Source: Delphinus delphis
Lineage: Eukaryota > Chordata > Mammalia > Artiodactyla > Delphinidae
Length of the DNA: 64,000 bases
Direction of reading: 5' to 3'
Assembly: GCF_949987515.2 (NCBI RefSeq)
Contig: NC_082688.1
Coordinates: 75,644,731-75,708,730 of the forward strand
Below, one piece after another: positions 23,532-34,129 of the stretch; the first letter of the stretch is position 1; each line of letters starts with the position of its first letter. Both the position numbers and the translations under genes were made by a program. The notes beneath the pieces were generated by a model. It did not search any database and was not told the origin of the DNA. It saw nothing but the letters and a program-made list of their open reading frames with translations.

Positions 23532-25539
23532 TTTGCTTATCTTACTGTGTTTGGGGTCTCCTTTTTGCAGGCTGCAGGTTCGTAGTTCCCGTTGTTTTTG
23601 GTGTCTGTCCCCAGTGGCTAAGGTTGGTTCAGTGGGTTGTGTAGGCTTCCTGGTGGTGGGGACTAGTGCCTGTGTTCTGGTGTATGAGGCTGGATCTTGT
23701 CTTTCTGGTGGGCGGGTCCATGTTTGGTGGTGTGTTTTGGGGTGTCTGTGGCCTTATTATGATTTTAGGCAGCCTCTCTGCTAACAGGTGGGGTTGTGTT
23801 CCTGTCTTGCTAGTTGTTTGGCATAGGGTGTCCAGCACTGTAGCTTGCTGGTCGTTGAGTGAAGCTGGGTGCTGGTGTTGAGATGGAGATCTCTGGGAGA
23901 TTTTCACCATTTGATATTACGTGGAGCTGGGAGGTCTCTTGTGGACCAGTGTCTTGAAGTTGGCTCTCCCACTTCAGAGGCACGGCACTGACTCCTGGCT
24001 GCAGCACCAAGAGACTTTCATCCGCATGGCTCAGAATAAAAGGGAGAAAAGAAAGAAAGAAAGGAAAGAAAGAAAGAAAGAGAAAGGAAGAAAGGAAGGA
24101 AGGATAAAAGACAATAAAATAAAGTAAGAAAAAATAAAATAAAGTTATTAAAATAAAAAATAATTATGAAGAAAAAAACATTTTTTTAAAGTAAAAAAAA
24201 AAACAAAAAAAACGGATGGATAGAACCCTAGGACAAATGGTGAAAGCAAAGCTATACAGACAAAATCTCACATAGAAGCATACACATACACACTCACAAA
24301 TAGAGGAAAAGGGGAAAAATAATAAATCTTGCTCTCAAAGTCCACCTCAATTTGGGATGATTTGTTGTCTATTCAGGTATTCCACAGATGCAGGGTACAT
24401 CAAGTTGATTGTGGAGCTTTAATCCGCTTCTCCTGAGGCTGCTGGGAGGGATTTCCCTTTCTATTCTTTGTTCGCACAGCTCCCGGGGCTCAGCTTTGGA
24501 TTTGGACCCGCCTCTGCCTGTAGGTCGCCGGAGGGCGTCTGTTCTTCGCTCAGACAGGACGGGGTTAAAGGAGCCGCTGATTCGGGGGCTCTGGCTCACT
24601 CAGGCCGGGGGGGAGGGAGGGGCACGGAGTGCGGGGCAGGCCCGCAGCGGCAGAGGCCAGGACATTGCACCAGCCTGAGGCGTGCCGTGCGTTTTCCCTG
24701 GGAAGTTGTCCCTGGATCCCGGGAACCTGGCAGTGGCGGGCTGCACAGGCTCCCCGGAAGGGAGGTGTGGAGAGTGATCTGTGCTCGCACACAGGCTTCT
24801 TGGTGGCGGCAGCAGCAGCCTTAGCGTCTCATGCCAGTCTCTGGGGTCCGCGCTGTTAGCCGCGGCTCGCGCCCGTCTCTGGAGCTCCTTTAAGCAGCGT
24901 TCTTAATCCCCTCTCCTCGCGCACCAGGAAACAGAGGGAAGAAAAAGTCTCTTGCCTCTTTGGCAAGTCCAGACTTTTCCCCGGACTCCCTCCCGGCCAG
25001 CTGTGCCGCACTAAACCCCTGCAGGCTGTGTTCACGCAGCCAACCCCAGTCCTCTCCCTGCGCTCTGACCGAAGCCCGAGCCCCAGCTCCCAGCCCCGCC
25101 CCGGTAGGGGAGCAGAGAAGCCTCTCGGGCTGGTGAGTGCTGGTCGGCACAGATCCTCTGTGCGGGAATCTCTCCGCTTGGCCCGCCGCACCCCTGTTGC
25201 TGTGCTCTCCTCCGTGGCTCCGAAGCTTCCCCCTCCGCCACCCGCAGTCTCCGCCCGCGAAGGGGCTGCTAGTGTGTGGAAACCTTTCCTCCTTCACGGC
25301 TCCTTCCCACTGGAGCAGGTCCCGTCCCTATCCTTTTGTCTGTTTATTCTTTTTTCTTTTGCCCTACCCAGATACCTGGGGAGTTTCTTGCCTTTTGGGA
25401 GGTCTGAGGTCTTTTGCCAGCATTCAGTAGGTGTTCTGTAGGAGTTGTTCCACGTGTAGATGTATTTCTGGTGTGTCTGTGGGGAGGAAGATGATCTCTG
25501 TGTCTTACTCTTCCGCCATCTTCCTCCTCTCTCCCTCGG
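23532..25539 (-). promoter_or_regulatory. L1 5' UTR and internal promoter
   Basis: The 2-kb leader of the full-length L1. Its first bases on the minus strand contain aagatggcgg (25,511-25,524 on the plus strand reads ttccgccatcttcc), the YY1-like site that positions L1 transcription in mammals. The block 24,430-25,300 is strongly GC-rich with many CpGs. A GAAA/GGAA-rich plus-strand tract lies at 24,046-24,130. Just before ORF1 a 93-residue open frame on the minus strand (23,629-23,910) precedes the ORF1 start in a different frame. Open frames on either strand of the GC-rich block are composition artefacts. Confidence 0.85.
24046..24200. repeat. Purine-rich GAAA/GGAA low-complexity tract
   Basis: Runs of gaaa and ggaa units, then an A-rich stretch with AAAAT units, within the L1 5' UTR. 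It probably expanded from sequence already in the element. Confidence 0.85.
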
Positions 25540-25774
25540 CAATGACTTCTTACATATGACCCTTAAGGGCACAGACAATAAAAGAAAAAAATAGACAAAT
25601 TGGTCTTCATGAAAATTAAAAACATTCATGCATCAAAAGACAGTATTAACAGAGTATAAATATCAATCACAAAACGGGAGAAAATATTTACAAATCATAT
25701 ATTTGATAAGGGATTAATAACCAGAATAAACAAAGAATTCCTAAGGCTTAACAACAAAATAACCAACAGGCTCT

Positions 25775-26362
25775 GAGGATGATACAGTCAGCGCTTAAAA
25801 TGGACGCTCATTAGAAGCTGGACCCTCAGGCAGCAGTTTCTAAAGCAGGTAGTCCAATACCTTCCAGGGGAAAAGCTGGGAGATGGGTGTTTTGTGCCTG
25901 CTCTCTCAGTGCTGAGCCTTGGGGGAATAGATGTGACAAGTACTCATGTACCAGTTAACAACTGCTTCATAGTTTGCTATAGTCACGTTGGATTTGTGGA
26001 ATGTAAGCCTCATTGACTTTCAGAGCTAGGTGATTTGGGGTCCTGTCCTTTGGGTGGCAGTGTTAAATGTTGGGGCACTAGATGTGTGGTCCAAACCCTT
26101 CATTGCTCAAGAAAAAGCTGGGAGTTGGAATTTTCCTCCCAGTTGTATGGCTCTGTGTTGGCAGTGGGGTTTATTGCAAGAGTGTGTTACCAGTTTTGAT
26201 ACAAGTATTTTCTCAGTCACCCAATGTGTAGGAGTCACTCAGCTCGTTTCTGGATCTCTCTCAGAGAGAATTGCTCCATGTGTGGCTGTATATTTGGACC
26301 ATCCATGGGAGGAGGGATACTCAGGAGCTTCCTATGTTGCCGTCTTTGTCCAGAGTCCCTGC
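25775..26362 (-). mobile_element. Old L1 5'-UTR fragment
   Basis: Read on the minus strand from about 26,362, the text follows an old L1M-type leader that I recall: a YY1-like start ('aagacggcaacatagg'), 'cctcctcccatgg', 'gatccagaaacgagctg', 'gactcctacacattggg', and 'tttggaccacacatctag'. It abuts the truncated end of the old plus-strand L1. No ORF1 follows. The family assignment is moderately secure. Confidence 0.6.
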
Positions 26363-27008
26363 TAGGCTCTATTTGAAACATTTTAGAGATATCAACTCCT
26401 TTAAACTTTACAAGAAGCCACCCAATAAGAAGGGCTCTGTAGACAGGGAATATACAAAAGTGGCCTTCAGTCATAAATGTAGGTGGTTTTGGAGACTAGG
26501 TCCCATGACCTGCCACCTGCAATGTGGAGACTAAAGTTCTAAAGTTGTCACTGTTCAAATAACCACACCAAGAGATAAATATTGTTATATTAAAAGTATC
26601 TGTGAGAGGAGGGAGTTTTCCTGTATTTCCAGGATGGACTAAATGTGGCAAGGTTTTTAAAGCTCCGTAAGTTAAGATGCGTGTACTGACCAAAATCATC
26701 TGACCATGAATCATGAGAGTGGCACATAGACCGTCAGTCCAGAGACTGGGGAGGGTGTGGGTCTGAGGAGGCAGCAGGGTGAGTCAGCTTTACAGTGAAA
26801 CCCTTCAAGTCAGGCATGAGGTCTGAGATTTCAGGCCATTAAGTACCCATAGTGCATTCCTGCAATGCTTAAAACATATTTGACACTAACTAAATGAGTA
26901 AATTTCATAATTTATATAGAAGGGAAGCAATGACATGCTTCACGTGTGCCTGGGAAAGGGGAGACCATTCACAAAGGGATATGTGTTATTTAAGGGCATC
27001 ATATAGGA
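26363..27008. other. Unassigned sequence
   Basis: No gene or named repeat recognised. Confidence 0.5.
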
Positions 27009-27221
27009 CAGGGGTGCCCAACCCCCAGGCCACCCAGCAGGAGGTGGGCAGCAGGTGAGTGAGCGAAGCCTCATCTGCAGCTCCCCATCACTTGCGTTAC
27101 TGCCTGAACCATCGCTGGCGTTACGACCTGAACCACCCCCCCCCCCGCCAGTGACCCCGTCTGTGGAAAAATTGTCTTCCATGAAACCGGTCCCTGGTGC
27201 CAAAAAGGTGGGGGACCGCGG
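27009..27221. mobile_element. hAT-type MITE (Tip100/Zaphod-like)
   Basis: A 213-bp element with the ends caggggtgcccaaccccc and ggtgggggaccgcgg, which are imperfect inverted repeats. The inner landmarks 'gcagcaggtgagtgagc', 'gaaaaattgtcttccatg' and 'ccggtccctggtgcc' match a common mammalian hAT MITE. The middle is shortened and holds a 24-bp imperfect tandem repeat around 'tgcgttactgcctgaacca' and 'ggcgttacgacctgaacca'. GC-rich relative to its flanks. Confidence 0.85.
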
Positions 27222-27639
27222 AGGTAGGAGATATTATTAACCTTCTCTAATTGCATGCAAAATGATATGTGCTAGTTCAGGATTCAGATGAATTTGCTTA
27301 ATATTACCCAAAGGAATTCTTTTGCTCAAGATTTTGTAGAGATAGCAAAATAATGTGGAAGGACTAGAACCCACAGAACGAACGGAACAGTGCATACTAA
27401 ACAGTTAATAAATATTTTATGATGTGTAGTTATGTGGTCTGCTGTTCACTTCCAGTTTCTTCTTACCAGAATTCAAATGAACCTCTACTTTTATGCAAAC
27501 TACAGTAGGGTCAATACTTTGATCCTGGTCTTCATAGCTTTTATTCCATTACAATCTAATTTGGTGGTAGTCATCAGTGTTTCTCACAGAATACATCCAG
27601 CTTTCCACCTTCAAGACACATGATAGAATTGAACTGTTT
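27222..27639. other. Unassigned sequence
   Basis: No feature recognised. Confidence 0.5.
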
Positions 27640-27990
27640 GACTTCCTTGTGGTTGATAAGGACCAGATGACTTTGATAAGGACTATGTGGTCAATTCTGA
27701 TGAAGGAGTTTTGGGCAGAAGTGACATGTGCTACTTCCAGGCGGAGTTTTTAATTATCTGTAAGGAATTCTACAAAATGTTCTTTTCCCTTTGGGATGGC
27801 TATTGGATTGATAACACTCAGGATGGTCACTTCTCCATCAGCCTGGGTCCCTCAGTGATGAAAGAGTCCCCCTGCAGACCAACAATGAATATGTAGTGTA
27901 AGAAATAAATATTTGTTTTTGAAGCCATTAAGAGTTGGGAGATAATAACTGTAGCATAATCTAGCCTTTCTTGACTGATACCCATGCAGT
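27640..27990 (+). mobile_element. MaLR-type LTR fragment
   Basis: The last part reads 'aagaaataaatatttg' (polyadenylation signal), then 'tgaagccattaagag', 'actgtagcataatctagcc' and 'cttgactgatac', which match the 3' end of a mammalian MaLR LTR. Upstream 'gaagtgacatgtgctacttcc' supports it. The left boundary is uncertain. Confidence 0.65.
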
Positions 27991-28974
27991 GTTATATTTC
28001 ATACTGCTAGACACAATTTCTTATCAGGCAGGTCATAGGTATATACTAATTATGAAGTGTTCTCAGTCTCTGCTTTTCTTGTTTCAAGTTCAGCTTTTAA
28101 AGTACAGAAAACTTCTGCTCAGACATAGCAATCTACAAAATGAATCTGTTGTTCAAGGATTTTAGTTACTACTTTCCACAAATGTGTACAGATGCACAAA
28201 ATGCTAGTTATATGAGTGAGACCACATATTGCCCTCTGAAATAATGCCTTCTTCAAAATACCATAGCTTTGATTGCATATGATTTATAGGCCTTGATGAT
28301 ATGCAAGCGATAAATGGAAAATGTTTGGACTGAGTGTTTTCTGGGAGACTCTCCCATTCCTTAGAAAACCTTTCATCTACTGTTATTCTCTCTTACACAA
28401 ATAAGTGAATCTTGGCTATAGTCACTGGTTGTGGCTGTTTTGTAACAACAAAAAAGTAGATTGCATACATACATAACATAGTATGAACAGTATTGAAAGG
28501 AATTTTAAGACTATCCAGTCTTCTTTGCCTCTGTAAAGACTAGGAATTATCTCTTACCAAGCTGTCTCGCTATTCCTTTAAACATCACCAAAGCATTGGA
28601 AAAAATCATTACGTGCATCAGTGGCTTATGTAATGGTGACGTCATTAAGAAACTAGAGTGACTGCCTCTGTTGGGAGGAAAAAGTCTTGCATTCCACAGA
28701 ACGGATGCTTCTATCGAATATGACCTTGATAGAGAAAAACCAAGAGTGCAGTGCCTACTTCAAAGGGTTAGAAACAGTCACAGTAAATGGAAGAAAAGAG
28801 ACTAAGACTAGTAAGGGGAAGGAAAAAAGGTTAATGCCACCTACATATGGCTTCATGGAATAATATCTAAGAAAAAAAAAAGCTTTTGGAAACTTCATTT
28901 ATCTAACCACCAGTTGAAAGTGACATACGAACCCTACTAGAACCAACAGGATATAGATAGGTATAGATGTAGAT
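27991..28974. other. Unassigned sequence
   Basis: About 1 kb with no recognisable gene, RNA or repeat. Confidence 0.5.
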
Positions 28975-29525
28975 TAAAGACATAGATTATGGATATATAA
29001 GAGGAGATTTATTATGGGAATTGGCTCATGCAATCATAGAAGCTGAGATATGCCACAATCTGACCCTGCCATTTACCAGCTGAAGAACCAGGAAAGTTGG
29101 TGGTATAATTCAGTCCAAGTTTGAAGGCCTAAAGACCAAGGGAGCTGATGATGTAACTCCCAGTCTGAGGCTGAAGGCTTGAGAAGGGATGGGGGTATAT
29201 GTGGGCTGCTGGTATAAGTCCCAGAGTCCAAAGGCTGGAAAACCAACCAGGAGCGCCAGTGTCTGGGGACAGGAGAAGATGGATGTCCCAGCTCAAGAAG
29301 AATGAGAATGTGCCCTCCCTCTGCCTTTTTGTTCTTTTCAAGTCCTTAATGGATGGTGCCTGTCTGCATTGTGAGGGTGGATCTTCTTTACTCTGTCCCC
29401 AGATTCAAAGGCTAATCTCTTGCAGAAACACCCTCACAGACCTCCAGAAATCAGGTTTTGCCAGCTGTCTTGGCATCCCTTAGCCCAGTCAAGTTGACAC
29501 ATAAAATTAACCGTCGTAAACACCA
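28975..29525. mobile_element. Old LTR-like interspersed repeat
   Basis: A block that I recognise as a widespread old mammalian repeat: 'ggagatttattatggg' with 'ttggctcatgcaatcata' at the left, repeated 'gaaggc...aagaccaagggagc' units, 'gatggatgtcccagctc', 'cagaaacaccctcacagac', and 'agtcaagttgacacataaaa' at the right. I cannot name the family with confidence. The two small frames at 29,199-29,483 and 29,129-29,341 are inside it and are not genes. Confidence 0.6.
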
Positions 29526-32500
29526 TCCGTTAAAAATGCTAATCATGAAATCCATTCCTGTGGGGCTGCTATTTTTTCTTCTTTTGGTATCAGTATTTGC
29601 ATTGTCTTATACAACTCAGCAATTTTATCTTCAGCTACTTGCAGTATCAATGAACTCCTCTCATCATGCTTTTCATACAAGAATTTGGTTCACATGCCTC
29701 CTAGCCAGAATACAATGAGTTTTTCCACAATTATTAAGTATGCCTATTATTCATTCCTGGAGTATTTCTGAATTTTACCCAATACATTTGAGAATGAGTG
29801 ATTTTTATATACTAGTATCTTTCATTTTATTTCCAATTGTTTACCATAATGAATCAAATGGGCTACTCTTGGGCAAACAGCTGACCTTTAGTGGTGACCA
29901 CATGTTTCTCTAGAAGGAGATCTATGGGAAAAAATCTGATAAATTCCACCAAATCATTGTTCTATTTTTTCAATCATATAACTCACAACCATCCCATTTT
30001 GGGGACACTGTTTTATTTATATAGTTATTTTGTCTGGAATAATTTATGTAACTGATTATATAAAGAGATTAAAATTAATTTGGGCAAATAATAAACTTAA
30101 CATTTTTGTCTCTCCAGTATTTTTGAGTATTTCAAAACCAAGAGAATTCTACAATGACCAGTTCTTAGATTATTAGAGTGTGAAGGGAAACTTTGATATC
30201 TTCTAATCCATTTCCTTCATGTAGTTGATATCTGTTGTTTTTTTGCACCGATATGTGTTTGCATTTTCTCTTCTAACGGCACCTGGACTTCCTTTGAATT
30301 GTATTTGGCGAGCATGTGACTCAGATTCAAGCCAAAGTGACTGTGTCTCATCTTGGTCATGGTTGTTGGTTCAGGAGTTGATGTGAGCTCAAGTTAGGTG
30401 AGCAAAAGGTGATAAATACCAGCTCCAGGTCCTTTGCTGAAACTGTTGGGAAATATGTTCTCTCCTTCCACTATTGTTACACAACAGCTAGAATATAAGC
30501 CTGATGTTTCTAAAGGCCATTTTTGTCTCCCGTTGAGAAGGGCCTCTCTGAAAATGAAACTCGAAGGACACTGAGCGAAGGGTGAAGAGAGACAGTTCAG
30601 TATTTTACCCCTTAAGCACCTAGATTCAGCCTTTCCTGAGGTCTGCTACCTAGAAATTTTGATGATGTAAGATAGTAAATCCAATTTTTAAAATTTAAAG
30701 CATTTTGAATTGAGTTTCTATAACTTGCAGGCACAGTAAGCCCAGTTTATATGCTTTATTGTGTATACAGAGGAGCTATGACCCCCCAAACACTGTGATT
30801 TACTTCTGGTTCACAGCCCTGAGCCAGAATCTAAAACTGAATCCTGCCAATCCACAGCCTCTCCATTTCACACTCTTCCTCTTTAGAAGGGGACTGTTAG
30901 GATCCCAGTTTGGGGAGCTGACAACTTTCCGTCTTGTTCTGTGTTCATTCTGCATCACTGCCTATAGCAGCCTCCTTGTGTCACACGTAGAACGAAGTTC
31001 CCAATCGTTCGTGCTTCTGACGCAGAAGGCGATAGATTGACAGATAGAGAAGGAATGAAAAGATGTCTTTTATTTCTGGATGTTTGTCTTGTCAGAAATA
31101 AATAAGGCTGAGCTTTGCTAGGATGCCTTGTAAATAATTCTTAGGTGGAATATATAGAACGCTCACTTTGCCAAATCGATGACAGCTATTATGAATTGAG
31201 AGGGTGTGCTTTCTCTGACCCAAATGAATTTGAAAAATTGAATATTTAATCTTTCTTCCAGAATGAAGACTTTCAAAACTCTCCCTTAGAAATTCCAAAG
31301 TAAGGGTATTCTGTATGGCTTATTTTTGATGAGGATCTGACCACTACATTTAATGGTCTAACTCTAAATTCAGGAAAACATAAGATATTATCCTCTAGGT
31401 AAAAGGCATATGAGGCATAATTCAAACAAACCTTTAGTTTCCCTGCATGGCCATATAACTATATAAATATTTAGCAGTTTCAGTCAGCCATCAGGCCAAC
31501 TCAGAAAAAAAAAAAAATTCAGTCTTTGGTGCTTGAAAAGTTGGTCTTGACTTGGAAAAGTTTTGCTGAAGATTCTTGTTGCTGCATTCCTGATCTGTCA
31601 GAAAACTTGGGAGGGCACTCAGGATATTAAAGTGAATTTGTCTTTTATTTTGCTGGTAAACAGAGTTTGCTCAGCCAACAGCAATGGCGAATGCGGTGTG
31701 GTGTTTCCTGCTGTCTTTCTGCCTTTATGGAATCATAATCTTCAATGTGGCATCAAGGTGACACCAGTGTGAAAGGAGTTAACTGCCTGTGAATCAAGCA
31801 AAAAAAAAAAAACAAACACACAATACAGAAATTCCGACTTTAAGAATTTCTATTTCCCATCCCCTGAGTGGATTAATGGAACGCAGAAATGATTTTCATT
31901 ATAAGAATTTTTCTTATACATTTGTGAATAAAACTTCTGTTGTTTATCTTAAATGCCGCTTAAATTCGGTTAGAGATTTGTACTTGGCTCACTGTTTTTT
32001 AAAGTAGGGCCAAGGCTGTTCTCTTTTGATGCAATTTGTTTTTTTTATAGGAGTGGTTTCTTTCTCTCTGAACTAATACATAACCCCTGCCTTCTCAATT
32101 TGATGCGACACTTGAGAGTTGGCAGTTGGCTGGTGAGAGCTACCTGAGAAAGGAGGAGTTAATCTGTCATTCAGGTCAGCTGGAGTGGTAGGTGCTGGGG
32201 GCAGATGCAGACCTAGCCACACTGCAGGCACATGTGATAGTTTGTTGAACCAAGGGCTACAGTTTAGATACTTTAACTTCACAGGTGGAACTCAGTCCCT
32301 AAATGCAGTTTCTTCACATTTCTCCTGTCTCTGCATTCTTACCATCTTCCCAGTAACGTGTGGGATAAGAGGACAGTAGCTTTCAGAGGGACCTAGGTCC
32401 CATTCGAACTATGCAGAATGAGAGAGGAAAAGAGAGGTTCCATCAGTTTTGGAGTCTGGGGAGTCATGGAAACAAGTGTCCCTGGCTTGGACTCACTGAT

Positions 32501-32569
32501 TTCTCTGAACTCACTCAGTAGGAGGGGTGGAGTTAGGAGTATTTTACATTCACTGAACCCAGTTACTTG
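29526..32569. other. Unassigned, apparently single-copy sequence
   Basis: Three kilobases without a named repeat, apart from short A-runs at 31,507-31,518 and 31,800-31,812. No open frame has family features, and I see no convincing exon chain. TATA-like strings occur but without supporting context. Confidence 0.5.
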
Positions 32570-32619
32570 GAGAGAGAGAGAGAGAGACAGAGATAGAGAC
32601 AGAGAGGGACAGAGACAGA
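32570..32619. repeat. (GA)n-rich simple repeat
   Basis: GA dinucleotides grading into GACAGA/GATAGA units. Confidence 0.9.
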
Positions 32620-33654
32620 ATTTGTATTTTATGATATGCTGTGAAGGAATTTTGAGACGGGGCACCACCAAGCCTCTTAAAACATAGCTTCAATGGTATC
32701 ATTGAAGTTCTTGCTGGTTCTCTAAAACATGAAAACCCTTTGAAAAGGCATTGATATTCTAATTAAAGAGGTTGGCAACCAATATTACAGAAAGGTTGGG
32801 GAACTTCTTTGTCACCAATTGCCTTGATTGATAAGCCATATCAGAAGCTTCACTCATTTCAGAAACAATAGGCAGCAAATAATATCCAAAGAACTAACTT
32901 TTATATTTTGGCCCTTTTGGAAAGGTCAAAAACACCCTAAAACACACAACACCAAACCTCAAACAGGACGAACAGAAGGAAGTGTTTCCTAAGTCTCTGA
33001 GAGAGGAATAGCGCAAATCGATTTTGTGAGACCTGAGGAGTAGGCTTGCTCAACGTGACCCATCATCCTCCCAGAAAAATGTTGACTTGAGAGATGCTTT
33101 GGAGAGTGCAGGAGGCAAAGTGTATGACTTACAATGAAATCAGTTGATCATTCAGTCTCTAATGGTTTAATGAGATCTTTTGAACGCCTTTCTTTGCTTT
33201 GGGCACGTTGTTGCTGAAAATTATCTTCAGCTGTTTGCTGATAGATGCAGGTCTTTGTTATTTCTGGGTAGCTGGCATCTTGGCAAATTGGGAAACTGAA
33301 TTGCTCTAGTAATTTAACATTCTGGCCAATGGTTAGACACCTGCTTTTTCCCAACATTAGGATCATCTCTCTTTTTCTCTATATGTCTCTCTGTCACACT
33401 CTCTTCTCTGCCTTCTCTTTTTCTTGCAAGTTTTCTCCCGGGATGTCCATAAAGAACTAGGACTTTGGAAGGACAGGGTTTGCTCAACGTGGCAAAAAGG
33501 ACACCTTGGCAAAAATGTAGGTGCTGTATTTCGCAGATATTTCAGAGTCCAATTATAGACCAAGGAAAGGGAATAGATGAAGCAGAGCTGCTCAGCAATG
33601 GAACAGGCTAACCTAGATGATTGTGAATTCTCCTACTCCTGGAAGTTCAGAGGA
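32620..33654. other. Unassigned sequence
   Basis: No gene or named repeat. A pyrimidine-rich stretch lies at 33,365-33,430. Confidence 0.5.
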
Positions 33655-33880
33655 AGTGAAGCATAGCGCTTAACAGCATGGATTTGGGAGACAGACTGCC
33701 CTCGTTTAAAACCCTGGCTCCAACCCATGGCAGCTGTGGGACTTGGGCAAGTGGTTCACCCCGGGAAACTTAACTCTCATTTGTAAAACAGGGACAGTAA
33801 TACCTATCTCACAACATAATTTTGAGTATTAAAATACAGTAACTAAAGATTCTTATAAAGTGACACATAGGAACTATGTG
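33655..33880 (+). mobile_element. MIR SINE
   Basis: Good match to MIR order: 'agcgcttaacagcatgg', 'gggagacagactgcc', 'gctgtgggacttgggcaag', 'ctcatttgtaaaacaggg', 'taatacctatctcac'. The tRNA-like head and the conserved core are both present. Confidence 0.85.
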
Positions 33881-34129
33881 TAATTGTTAGGACCACCTAT
33901 TATACATATTGTAGAAAGAGTCCTATTTAAGCAGTTTAACATATTTCATTCTACTGTTCTTTCAGGAAAGAATTATCTTTCTGGTATTGACTTTCATTCT
34001 ATCTCAAGAGCTTACTCTAAGAATACATGGTAACTGTCATTACTTGGCTCATCAGGATTTTTTTTTTCTGTAGGAGTTAGCCACCTAAACTCTCAGTCAG
34101 AAAGTGGCAAGAATTAAGTGCGTTAGTAC

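Larger units (their letters stand above)
18863..25539 (-). mobile_element. Full-length cetartiodactyl LINE-1
   Basis: A complete L1 on the minus strand, about 6.7 kb, inserted into the old L1. The exact duplication caatgacttctt at 18,851-18,862 and 25,540-25,551 brackets it. From its own 5' end (25,539) it has a YY1-like motif, a GC-rich 5' UTR of about 2.0 kb, ORF1, ORF2, a 3' UTR and an A-rich tail (T-rich at 18,861-18,896 on the plus strand). The old L1 resumes at the matching position on each side. ORF1 has a single nonsense codon, and ORF2 carries several frame breaks and a deletion of about 0.5 kb near 19,311-19,342, so the element cannot encode its own machinery now. It is clearly younger than its host element. 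Confidence 0.96.
13590..25766 (+). mobile_element. Old LINE-1 (L1MA/L1MB-type), split by six later insertions
   Basis: One old plus-strand L1 can be followed in collinear pieces: 13,590-14,109, 14,457-15,088, 15,257-15,531, 15,735-16,049, about 16,869-18,040, 18,243-18,862 and 25,540-25,766. It begins in the region upstream of ORF2 ('ttaagctggtataaattc', 'aatctccatggtaacc'). It then runs through the endonuclease ('acacattcttctcaagtg'), RT ('caattgatgtagaaaa') and C-terminal parts of ORF2, and stops near 'aacaacaaaataacc' at about 25,766. The pieces resume at matching consensus positions after each insertion, which proves the nesting. A tandem duplication of about 89 bp lies near its left end. 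Confidence 0.9.

Noticed and set aside
23128..23784. 218-residue plus-strand frame, hydrophobic and Ser/Cys-rich
   Set aside because: It is the antisense of L1 ORF1 and its leader; the hydrophobic look comes from reading poly-Lys/Glu codons backwards.
24430..25300. CpG island as a cellular gene promoter
   Set aside because: It is fully explained as the leader of the L1 that ends at 25,539 with a target-site duplication.
24468..25441. Several overlapping open frames on both strands in the GC-rich block
   Set aside because: GC-rich L1 5' UTR has few stop codons by composition; the frames conflict and none has a family signature.
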